Assembly (NCBI GenBank): GCA_022707665.1
Contig: JAKJAE010000109.1
Location: 401-8,022, forward strand
Source of the DNA: Chloroflexota bacterium
GTDB taxonomy: Bacteria > Chloroflexota > Anaerolineae > B4-G1 > SLSP01
DNA length: 7,622 nt
Direction: 5' to 3'
Position numbers and translations under genes: made by a program
The notes under the pieces: generated by a model
What the model saw: the letters and a program-made list of their open reading frames with translations, nothing else
Database searches by the model: none
Told to the model about the DNA's origin: nothing
Shown: positions 1-5,676 of the stretch, piece by piece
Position numbering within the stretch: the first letter of the stretch is position 1
How the letters are laid out: each line of letters opens with the position of its first letter

Positions 1-703
1 CCGCCGCAGTCTCGCGAAAGAGCTCGACTGTGTAGAACGGATCGCGGGTTCCCGCGATGACCAGCGTTGGCGCGGTGATCTCGGCGAGGCGCTCCTTGAA
101 TGCGTGTTTGTCCTCCGCTTCGACCGTCACGACCAGGTCGGTGGGGTCCCTCGGCGAATCCATCGCCATGAGGCGCGCCATCAGCCACACGAGGGGCTTA
201 TAGAGATAGCCCTTGACGCCGGGACGCGCAAACACCGCGCTGAACAGGGTGTGGTTGGCCTTGACCCACTGGCGCTGCCGCCCCAGCTCCCCGATCTGGA
301 GCTGCAGGCACCTGGCGCTCTCGCTCAGCGTATGGGCACTCGAGTGAATGACCAGGCACCGGACGAGGTCGGGGTGATCGGCGGCGAAGTGCTGAACGAT
401 GGATCCGCCGGTCGACATCCCGATCACGTCGATGGGTCCGCCAAACTCTTCGCGGATCATCGCGGCGTAGTCGTTCGCCATATCTTTCAGGGTGTATCCC
501 TGAGGCATGCCTGGCTTGCGCAACACGGCGTAGACGGTGTAGTCGTTGCCGAGGAATGTATACCAGCTATTCGTCAAGCCGGGCTGGGGCTTGTTCTCGA
601 AGACCAGCCCCTGGAAGATGACCAAGGGGCGGGGACCATGGCCCAGACGGTTGAAGGGCATGCCGCTGCGCAGGAATCCGGAAGATGCTTCTCGTTTTGG
701 CAT
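1..703 (-). CDS. alpha/beta-fold hydrolase, C-terminus cut by window edge
   Basis: The frame is open from an ATG at 703 to the left edge, giving 234 residues without a stop. AGGAGGT lies 4 bases upstream (708-714), which fixes the start; an ATG at 707 is out of frame. The strand after residue 27 reads LVIFQGLVFENKP, the usual position of the oxyanion-hole loop in the alpha/beta-hydrolase fold. The nucleophile elbow is GMSTGG with Ser97 (GxSxG). A late strand TLVIAGTRDPFY presents Asp221 as the likely catalytic acid. The catalytic His should lie a short way beyond the edge, so perhaps 30-60 residues are missing. No signal peptide is visible, so it is probably cytoplasmic. The family covers esterases, C-C hydrolases and lactonases, and nothing here fixes the substrate. 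The gene is preceded by the repeat array and the MOSC gene on the same strand. Confidence 0.88.
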   Translation of the reverse strand, partial: MPKREASSGFLRSGMPFNRLGHGPRPLVIFQGLVFENKPQPGLTNSWYTFLGNDYTVYAVLRKPGMPQGYTLKDMANDYAAMIREEFGGPIDVIGMSTGGSIVQHFAADHPDLVRCLVIHSSAHTLSESARCLQLQIGELGRQRQWVKANHTLFSAVFARPGVKGYLYKPLVWLMARLMAMDSPRDPTDLVVTVEAEDKHAFKERLAEITAPTLVIAGTRDPFYTVELFRETAA

Positions 704-752
704 CCATACCTCCTGGATGGCCGATTGTCAGGAGCAGACACTGAGCTCCGTT

Positions 753-1080
753 GGAACGCGGGCGTCAGAACGCGGGCGTCAGAACGCGGGCGTCGGAACG
801 CCTTTGGGCGTCTGTTGCACCCTGGCTCGTGCGATGCGCCCGACGCAATCGAGACGATTGCGCTACGTCCCGGAACGCGGGCGTCGGAACGCCTTTGGGC
901 GTTTGTCGCGCCCTGGTTCGTGCGATGCGCCAGACGCAATCGAGACGATTGCGCTACGTCCCGGAACGCGGGCGTCGGAACGCGGGCGTCGGAACGCCTT
1001 TGGGCGTCTGTTGCACCCTGGTTCGTGCGATGCGCCAGACGCAATCGAGACGATTGCGCTACGTCCCGGAACGCGGGCGA
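753..1080. repeat. nested tandem repeat array: 14-bp unit interspersed with 77-bp palindromic unit
   Basis: Two units alternate. The short unit GGAACGCGGGCGTC (first base A in two copies) occurs at 753, 767, 781, 872, 963 and 977, with a last copy at 1068-1080 that ends in A. The 77-bp unit occurs at 795-871, 886-962 and 991-1067. Copies 1 and 3 differ at 2 bases and copies 2 and 3 at 3. The long unit starts with the short unit carrying a four-base insertion (GGAACGC-CTTT-GGGCGTC), so the two share an origin. Each long unit contains the perfect hairpin CGCAATCG-AGA-CGATTGCG (844-862, 935-953, 1040-1058). The array fills most of the 433-bp gap between the MOSC and hydrolase genes. It has few stops in any frame, so it creates long false reading frames on both strands. 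I see no gene in 704-752 or 1081-1136. Confidence 0.93.
991..1067. other. 77-bp palindromic unit, reference copy with predicted stem structure
   Basis: This copy shows the fold most clearly. TTGCAC (1011-1016) pairs with GTGCGA (1025-1030) around an 8-base loop. Outside it, GCGTCTG (1004-1010) pairs with CAGACGC (1036-1042). The distal hairpin is CGCAATCG (1040-1047) with CGATTGCG (1051-1058), which shares three bases with the outer stem, so the two compete slightly. A small hairpin ACGCC-TTTG-GGCGT sits at the start of the unit and competes with the outer stem. There is no T-tract, so it does not look like an intrinsic terminator. It resembles a REP-like extragenic palindrome, but I do not recognise a named family. 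Confidence 0.6.
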
Positions 1081-1136
1081 GGCTCCCACTGCCGAGCTGC
1101 GCCCCTACGCCGAGGGCGCCAGCGATTCCGATGGGT

Positions 1137-1658
1137 CTACGACGCCTCCGGCTGGCTCTTCACGACCACGGGATCGCCCGGCCGCACCCAGCCGCCCCTC
1201 AGGGTGCGGGCGAACATCCCCGCGTTCCAGCAAACCTGCCCATCCTCGCCGGTCGAGACCACCTCGAACAGGCGGGGGTGGCTTGCATTCAACTGACCAC
1301 ATGGATCGCGCTTTTCGGTCAGCTCCACGAGCGCTTCACCGATCTCGATCTGCGTGCCGAGCGGCTGCGCCATGACCGAGACGCCGTCGACGACGATGTT
1401 CTCGGCCATCATTCCCGGTTCGAGGTCGATGCCCCGGCGTGCCACGTCGGCGAAAATGGTCGTGTCGGTGATCAGCACGTGGCGGTGGTTGGGCTTGGTC
1501 GGGTCCAGCCTGGCCAGGTAGCGGTGGCGCACGAATTTGCCCGCGTGATAGCCATAGTCCTCGACGAGCTCAACGGCCTCCACGGGATATTTCGGCACGC
1601 CCGGCTCGGCCTTCCGGCAGACTGCAACGACGGATCCATCAGTGGGTTGGGTCGGCAT
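1137..1658 (-). CDS. MOSC domain-containing protein
   Basis: The product is 173 residues, single-domain length for MOSC (molybdenum cofactor sulfurase C-terminal) proteins. It opens with a typical MOSC strand (GSVVAVCRK, residues 8-16) and KYPVEAVELVEDYG (23-36). ITDTTIFADVARRGIDLEPGMMAENIVVDG (63-92) is the family core. RDPCGQL (118-124) carries the conserved Cys120, which in related MOSC proteins is the proposed sulfur or metal ligand. The C-terminus ends on VRPGDPVVV, as expected. The frame can be extended to an ATG at 1766, but GGAGG 8 bases before the ATG at 1658 and the match of the N-terminus to the domain favour the shorter form. Stand-alone MOSC proteins are thought to move sulfur or bind molybdenum cofactor; the partner is unknown. 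It diverges from the deaminase gene. Confidence 0.9.
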   Translation of the reverse strand: MPTQPTDGSVVAVCRKAEPGVPKYPVEAVELVEDYGYHAGKFVRHRYLARLDPTKPNHRHVLITDTTIFADVARRGIDLEPGMMAENIVVDGVSVMAQPLGTQIEIGEALVELTEKRDPCGQLNASHPRLFEVVSTGEDGQVCWNAGMFARTLRGGWVRPGDPVVVKSQPEAS

Positions 1659-1666
1659 GGGTAGGT

Positions 1667-1671
1667 CCTCC
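1667..1671 (-). promoter_or_regulatory. ribosome binding site deciding the MOSC start
   Basis: GGAGG on the minus strand lies 8 bases before the ATG at 1658. Neither in-frame upstream ATG (1673 or 1766) was chosen, and no comparable site was seen before the ATG at 1673. Confidence 0.7.
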
Positions 1672-1680
1672 ATGGCCGTG

Positions 1681-1709
1681 AGTGTACAATACAGGCGCGA
1701 ATCTGCCAT
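1681..1709 (-). promoter_or_regulatory. possible sigma-70-type promoter for the MOSC gene
   Basis: On the minus strand, ATGGCA (1704-1709) and TACACT (1681-1686) are separated by 17 bases. Each matches 4 of 6 consensus positions, and the pair lies just upstream of the GGAGG site. In high-GC DNA such weak matches are common, so this is tentative. Confidence 0.25.
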
Positions 1710-1771
1710 GCCGTCGTGCGTGGTTCCGGTGAGTGGACACGCCGGAAGGGTGGTAGGCGCCGGCATTCAGA

Positions 1772-1810
1772 AGGGCCGCAATCGGGACGATTGTGCGGTA
1801 CGGGACCCGG
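1772..1810. repeat. degenerate solitary copy of the array hairpin
   Basis: CGCAATCG-GGA-CGATTG (1778 or 1779 to 1794) repeats the distal hairpin of the 77-bp unit with a changed loop (GGA for AGA). It is followed by TGCGGTACGGGACC, where the array has CGCTACGTCCCGG. The stem is CAATCG with CGATTG, extended by a G-T wobble and one C-G pair. It lies 18 bases or more before the deaminase start and just before its ribosome binding site, so it would fall in that gene's 5' leader if transcription starts upstream. Confidence 0.6.
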
Positions 1811-1827
1811 ACAGGAGGAATGCGAGG

Positions 1828-2214
1828 ATGGACGAGAAGCTGGTATCGTTCGACGATCTCACCGATCGTGCCAGGGCGGTGCTCAACCCGCGCCGGCTAT
1901 CGCCGTCGGTAGAGGCGGGCGGCGTTGGGGCTGCACTTTTGGCGGCGGACGGCGTTGTCTACGTCGGTGTGTGCATCGACACGGGGTCCTCGATGGGGTT
2001 TTGTGCCGAGCACGCGGCTGCTGGCGCGATGGTCACCGCGGGTGAGAGCCAGGTCTTGCGCATGGTCGCCGTGGACTGGGACGGTACGGTTCTGCCGCCC
2101 TGCGGTCGCTGCCGCGAGTTCATCTCGCAGTTGCACGTCGCGAACGCCGACGCGGAGGTGCTGGTGGCCGAGGGCGTAGTGGTCACGCTGCGCGACCTGC
2201 TGCCGTGGAGCTAG
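1828..2214 (+). CDS. cytidine deaminase-family zinc enzyme
   Basis: The product is 128 residues, the length of single-domain tetrameric cytidine or blasticidin-S deaminases. The catalytic motif is FCAEHAA, giving zinc ligand Cys59 and proton shuttle Glu61. The second motif is PPCGRC, with zinc ligands Cys92 and Cys95. The preceding strand VYVGVCIDTGSSMG is typical of a cytidine deaminase-like branch rather than of the Bacillus Cdd type, which reads NIENAAY here. The reaction is expected to be hydrolytic deamination of a cytosine nucleoside or a related aminated base, but the substrate is not fixed. AGGAGG at 1813-1818 is 9 bases before the ATG. An ATG at 1820 is out of frame, and the upstream open frame only runs through the repeat. 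The enzyme has no visible export signal. Confidence 0.9.
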   Translation: MDEKLVSFDDLTDRARAVLNPRRLSPSVEAGGVGAALLAADGVVYVGVCIDTGSSMGFCAEHAAAGAMVTAGESQVLRMVAVDWDGTVLPPCGRCREFISQLHVANADAEVLVAEGVVVTLRDLLPWS

Positions 2215-2231
2215 CCGACCGCAGAGCCGAA

Positions 2232-2268
2232 CGGCCAGGGCACCCTTTTGGGCGTGGGGGTGTGGCCG
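2232..2268. terminator. possible bidirectional terminator hairpin between convergent genes
   Basis: CGGCCA (2232-2237) pairs with TGGCCG (2263-2268). Inside it, CACCC (2241-2245) pairs with GGGTG (2258-2262) after a three-base bulge. It sits 18 bases after the deaminase stop and about 60 before the stop of the opposing oxidoreductase gene. There is no clear U-tract on either side, so termination is inferred from position and structure only. Confidence 0.35.
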
Positions 2269-2330
2269 GCTGAGGCACCGGAACGACTGAAGCCGCACCT
2301 ACGAACCCCGAATATCGCTCTGACTGAGCA

Positions 2331-3170
2331 CTAACCTGGTAGCGGCGGTCCCTGGCGGATGCGATCGACGACGGCCTCTTCCGGCATGCCCCAAAGCTCT
2401 TCGATCCACCAGGTTGCTCCGGCCTCGATCCACGGCAGGAGGCTGTCCTGGCATCCGGGGCGATCCAGCCCGTCCGTTTTCCCGTTCGCCACGATATCGA
2501 AGGGCGTGGTTAGAGCCCGGTTGGCGTCCACGTACGCCCTGATCTCGGCGATATCTCCCGGCGTCACGGTTGTGGCTTTTCCGTCGGTCCCAACCTTCTC
2601 GACGAACATCCCGTCGCACTTCAGGACGCGCTCCATCGATCGCTTCCTCGGCCAGAGGCCCACGGCCCACAACGGCACGCGCGGTTGCTGAACGGGCTTC
2701 GGCGGGTAGTGCATCGTGTCCATCAGGGTCAGCTTCAGGTGGTAGTGCTTGCCGTCGTAGTCGGCTTGCTTGCGCTGGTAGAGCAGGGTCAGGATGTCGA
2801 TGGTCTCGTCGAGCATTTCCGCACGCGCTTTGCCATTCGTCACCTCGTCGGGGAAGCTCTGCCAGCCCATCCAGACCGCGCCGGTCCCCAATCCCAGGAT
2901 CAGGCAGCCATCCGACAGACGGTCCAGCGCGAGCGATTCGCTGGCCAGTTTCCACGGACGCCCGAGGGGGACGGGGACGATCATCGTGCCAAGGCGGATG
3001 CGGCGGGTGGTCATTGCAGCAGCCGCCAGAGCGATCATCGGATCCTCACACCAGATGGCATCTCCGAGAAAACAACCGTCCCACCCGGCCTCTTCAGCCA
3101 ACCGGGATAGCGTCGCGACGGTGCGCGCGCTGCCATAGGGAAGAGCCAACCCACACTTCATGGTCGTCAT
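2331..3170 (-). CDS. LLM class flavin-dependent oxidoreductase (luciferase-like)
   Basis: The product is 279 residues with the bacterial luciferase-like TIM-barrel pattern. It has MKCGLALPYG at the first strand (4-13), LSRLAEEAGWDGCFLGD (21-37), RRIRLGTMIVPVPLGRPWKLASESLALDRLSDGCLILGLGTG (56-97) and, late, PRVPLWAVGLWPRKRSMERVLKCDGMF (163-189). These enzymes use FMN or F420 for monooxygenation or hydride transfer; the sequence does not settle the cofactor or the substrate. AGGAGG (3175-3180) precedes the ATG by 4 bases. The alternative Met4 would be 13 away and is less likely. The start overlaps the stop of the preceding gene as ATGA, suggesting translational coupling. It is slightly shorter than the 300-350 residues usual for the class but has both ends of the barrel. 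Confidence 0.92.
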   Translation of the reverse strand: MTTMKCGLALPYGSARTVATLSRLAEEAGWDGCFLGDAIWCEDPMIALAAAAMTTRRIRLGTMIVPVPLGRPWKLASESLALDRLSDGCLILGLGTGAVWMGWQSFPDEVTNGKARAEMLDETIDILTLLYQRKQADYDGKHYHLKLTLMDTMHYPPKPVQQPRVPLWAVGLWPRKRSMERVLKCDGMFVEKVGTDGKATTVTPGDIAEIRAYVDANRALTTPFDIVANGKTDGLDRPGCQDSLLPWIEAGATWWIEELWGMPEEAVVDRIRQGPPLPG

Positions 3171-3589
3171 CGCTCCTCCTGTCGGTTGATATTCCCAATC
3201 TCGGCAAGGCGTTCCAGCAGCCGGCGTAGATATCCCCCCTCGACCATGGCGCCCCAGTGCCCGTCGCTAAAGCGCTCACCACGGACACAGAACGTCAGCA
3301 TTGTCTTGATGTCGTCGAGGCCAGCGTTCCGGACGCGATCCTCATCCTCGAGCATTTGGGCTGCTACTTCGGGGCGGTAGTCGTAATCGAGCCAGCAGTC
3401 ACTGGACGCGGTCCGGAAGAACGCCTCGACGATGTCGTTGTATTCCGGCCATGGCAGCGTGAGGGCACCCTGCGCGTCTTTGGTGCCCCCGTGCCACGCC
3501 TTGATGGGCTGGAACCCTTCGGCATAGAGCCGGGGCAGGAAGGCGACCAACTCCGCGATCTCCTCGGGGGTGGGGACTCTCGTTCTCAT
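3167..3589 (-). CDS. DUF6508-like protein
   Basis: The product is 140 residues, acidic and without membrane segments. It resembles the DUF6508 family from my recollection of the pattern LPWPEYNDIVEAFFRTASSDCWLDYDY (45-71), then LDDIKTMLTFCVRGERFSDGHWGAMVEGGYLRRLLERL (91-128). In that family the FCVRGERFxDGxW stretch is the signature. No enzymatic role is known to me. The start at 3589 has only a weak upstream purine stretch, so translation may depend on the flavodoxin gene 52 bases upstream. The same frame is open to 4123, but that part is the shadow of the flavodoxin gene. The stop overlaps the oxidoreductase ATG (ATGA), placing both in one transcript. Confidence 0.82.
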   Translation of the reverse strand: MRTRVPTPEEIAELVAFLPRLYAEGFQPIKAWHGGTKDAQGALTLPWPEYNDIVEAFFRTASSDCWLDYDYRPEVAAQMLEDEDRVRNAGLDDIKTMLTFCVRGERFSDGHWGAMVEGGYLRRLLERLAEIGNINRQEER

Positions 3590-3641
3590 TGCCTGGAAGC
3601 GCCGGCCAGCGGGAGCATCGGGTAGACGTCTTTCACGATGC

Positions 3642-4187
3642 TTATCCCAGCACGTGCCGTGCGAAGGCGCGTGCCTTCTCCCTATCCTCATTGTCGGGGT
3701 GCTTCCGCATCTCGGCGGCATACACGGCCCACGCTTCGGCATCGGGTACGATCGTCTGGTGGATGAAGACCTCGATGTCGGGTGACGCTGCCCCCTGGCA
3801 ACTGAAGTAGCCGCACCACGTGATCCCCTTTGCCTGGCACACTTGCTCAAAGGACTTGACGCACATCCCGGCCCACTTTTCGTACATCTCGTTCTGCCAT
3901 GCGTCGTCCCCCGGCAGCGGGGCTGAGTGGGTGACGAACCCTGCCTGCTTGAACGGCGACGATGGCGTGATCGCATCGAGCAGCGCTTTGACCGGCCTGG
4001 CCAGGTCGCTGCTGTGGCAGGCCGATCCGAGGAAGACCAGGTCAGACTCCCTGAAGCTCTCGGGCATCGACGCGTCAATGGCTTTCCGGTCGGCAGTGTG
4101 CCCGTGTGACCCGACCTCGTCATGGATGGCTTGCGCGATTTTCTGCGTGTTGCCGGTCGGCGTGTAGTATGTGACCAGGATTCTCAT
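3642..4187 (-). CDS. flavodoxin family protein
   Basis: The product is 181 residues. The first strand MRILVTYYT is followed by the phosphate-binding loop TPTGNT (residues 9-14), the FMN signature of flavodoxins. The next elements, SDLVFLGSACHSSDLARPVKALLD (48-71) and KQAGFVTHSAPLPG (80-93), match the flavodoxin-like fold, where the loop after the third strand contacts the isoalloxazine ring. The later part GYFSCQGAASPDIEVFIHQ is typical of longer flavodoxin-like proteins. It probably carries FMN and acts in electron transfer or as a small quinone or nitro reductase. GGAGG (4194-4198) lies 6 bases before the ATG. Pairing with a downstream flavin oxidoreductase suggests a shared redox role, which is inference. 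Cysteines at 57, 109, 117, 125 and 130 are numerous but not in an iron-sulfur pattern. Confidence 0.9.
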   Translation of the reverse strand: MRILVTYYTPTGNTQKIAQAIHDEVGSHGHTADRKAIDASMPESFRESDLVFLGSACHSSDLARPVKALLDAITPSSPFKQAGFVTHSAPLPGDDAWQNEMYEKWAGMCVKSFEQVCQAKGITWCGYFSCQGAASPDIEVFIHQTIVPDAEAWAVYAAEMRKHPDNEDREKARAFARHVLG

Positions 4188-4298
4188 GGCGCACCTCCAC
4201 CTGTGGCGCGAGTTGGTACCAGAAATCGGACAGGAACCCTTCTCGTCGTCCTGGAAGATCTGAGCTTCTGTTTCGGGCCTGCCCTCGATGCGATTCGC

Positions 4299-5411
4299 CT
4301 AGCCCAACCCGGCGAAGCGCTCCTCTGCCGGCGGCAGCGCCGGAAGATCGTTGGTGGGCCGATTCAGGTAGAACCAGGCACAGCTCGACACGTCGTCCTG
4401 GCGCTCGAAGAGCCCATAGGTGCGGGCGCGGGCCTCGCCGGCCATGTCGAGTGGCTTGTCGCTGTGGACGAGCAGCAGGCCGGCGGCGTACATCTGGGCC
4501 ATGCTTTGCGGGTCCCAGGCGCCGATCTGCTGGATGGTGGCACGGCATGAGGTATGGAACCAGATCGGATCCGGGACGTGGAGGCGGTAGAAGCAGTAGT
4601 GGAATTTCTCGTGGTCCGCCACGTGGCACCCCTGATAGAGCCCGGCATATTGCCCCTGTCCCCAGCCGGTGCCGATGTAGTCCTCGGTGCCCGTGCCGCA
4701 GAGCGTCGGGTGGCTCGTGTCGCCGTCGAGGTAGACTTTCACTTCGCCCTCGCCCCACCATGAGCGGTAGTAGCGGCCAGTGTCCGCGATCACACCGAGG
4801 TTGCAGCCGAGGAAGCGCCCATGACCCTCCACCTGGGGGAGGATCGTGTAGTCCTCGAGGAACGTGGTCGGGACCTCGCGGCGCCAGTGCGCGTGCAGGT
4901 AGGCTGCTGTCTCAGGGTGTGCGTCGCCAACCGTGCAGTCGACGTCGTAGTAGAACGAGTTGAGGTCCACATCGGTCTCGTTGGTCACGACGATGCGTGC
5001 GCCGGTGCGGAACGGCATCGGGATGATGCAGTTGAAGCTGCGGCCCTCGGGACTCGAGAAGAGCGCCGAGTGGAAGGTTGTCATGCGCCCAAGTCCCAGC
5101 GAGAAGAAGTCACCCAGCGGAACCGAGACCGCGGGCGTCGCGGCGCCGTCCCAGAACATCTCGAGTTTGAACCCGCGGAGCATTTTGGGCCGGCGATCGT
5201 CGATGGTGATCCAGATGCGGCGCACCGTGCCGCTGGTGTTCCGGAGGTCCAGCAACGTGGCGGATGCGCCGGCGGGGAGCGAGATAAACGGGTGGCGTTT
5301 GCGACCGTCATTGTCGAAGCAGGCGCGTCCCTTCTCTGCTGAGGGGTTCTCGGGGCTTGCCCAACGCGTCTGGACGTTCTCGGGGATCAGGTACATGGGA
5401 TCTGGATCCAT
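4299..5411 (-). CDS. DUF2961 / GH172-family glycoside hydrolase-like protein
   Basis: The product is 370 residues, the full length of a DUF2961 core. DUF2961 proteins form glycoside hydrolase family GH172, whose characterised members act on difructose dianhydride I or D-arabinofuranosides. Family hallmarks are the RIWITIDDRRPKMLRGFKLEMFWDG strand pair (65-89), VPLGDFFSLGLG (97-108), FNCIIPMPF (126-134), and the active-site stretches WWGEGE (218-223) and GTGTEDYIGTGW (239-250). Glu221 and Glu243 are the best candidates for the two catalytic carboxylates, by analogy with characterised GH172. The N-terminus MDPDPMYLIPENVQTRWASPENP has no signal peptide or lipobox, so the enzyme appears intracellular. 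GGGAG about 7 bases upstream supports the ATG at 5411; the frame is open further to 6029 but runs antisense to the nucleosidase gene. It heads the presumed operon, with 111 bases before the flavodoxin gene. Confidence 0.92.
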   Translation of the reverse strand: MDPDPMYLIPENVQTRWASPENPSAEKGRACFDNDGRKRHPFISLPAGASATLLDLRNTSGTVRRIWITIDDRRPKMLRGFKLEMFWDGAATPAVSVPLGDFFSLGLGRMTTFHSALFSSPEGRSFNCIIPMPFRTGARIVVTNETDVDLNSFYYDVDCTVGDAHPETAAYLHAHWRREVPTTFLEDYTILPQVEGHGRFLGCNLGVIADTGRYYRSWWGEGEVKVYLDGDTSHPTLCGTGTEDYIGTGWGQGQYAGLYQGCHVADHEKFHYCFYRLHVPDPIWFHTSCRATIQQIGAWDPQSMAQMYAAGLLLVHSDKPLDMAGEARARTYGLFERQDDVSSCAWFYLNRPTNDLPALPPAEERFAGLG

Positions 5412-5638
5412 GGTGAGTCTCCCTATAGTTGGTTTCTGGCGAAGCTCATCGTTCTCGTTGTCGTCACGCCATCTGCCAGGGTTTCGTGCGGTTTGGGCGA
5501 CGGGGCTCCAACGCTTCAAGTATGCCCTGGATGAGCGATCGCTATGTTCTGGAGCAGGGCGCTCGCATTCAGCGTAACACGGAATTGAGTGGTATGCAAT
5601 GTGAGGCGGGGTCGGGGTACCTGCCCGGTGGCACGGGA

Positions 5639-5644
5639 TATAAT
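5639..5644 (+). promoter_or_regulatory. -10 box for the nucleosidase gene
   Basis: A perfect TATAAT lies 32 bases before the ATG at 5677, so a transcript would start near 5651 with a leader of about 26 bases. The -35 region (about 5615-5622) is G-rich and does not match TTGACA, so the promoter may be weak or activator dependent. The rest of the 265-bp divergent spacer 5412-5676 shows no gene that I can support. Confidence 0.4.
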
Positions 5645-5676
5645 GGATGCCATTCGGACCTCTGTAGAGGGCCACG

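Noticed and set aside
795..1067. tRNA-like or other known structured RNA in the 77-bp unit (GGTTCG stretch)
   Set aside because: There is no acceptor stem, anticodon arm or conserved T-arm geometry; the length match to a tRNA is coincidental.
753..1080. CRISPR array
   Set aside because: The sequences between the short units are near-identical 77-bp copies or nothing at all, so there are no unique spacers, and no cas gene is nearby.
574..1089. Minus-strand open frame with repeated RLRLAHRTNQGA-like peptide
   Set aside because: The peptide repeat only mirrors the DNA repeat, and the frame overlaps the well-supported hydrolase in another frame.
104..1664. Long plus-strand open frames of 423 and 372 codons across the repeat array
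   Set aside because: They run antisense to the hydrolase and MOSC genes and read the same array in different frames. Their composition is Arg/Ala/Gly rich with no domain, and they arise because the repeats lack stops.
3590..4123. N-terminal extension of the DUF6508-like protein
   Set aside because: It is a Ser/Arg-rich out-of-frame shadow of the flavodoxin gene.
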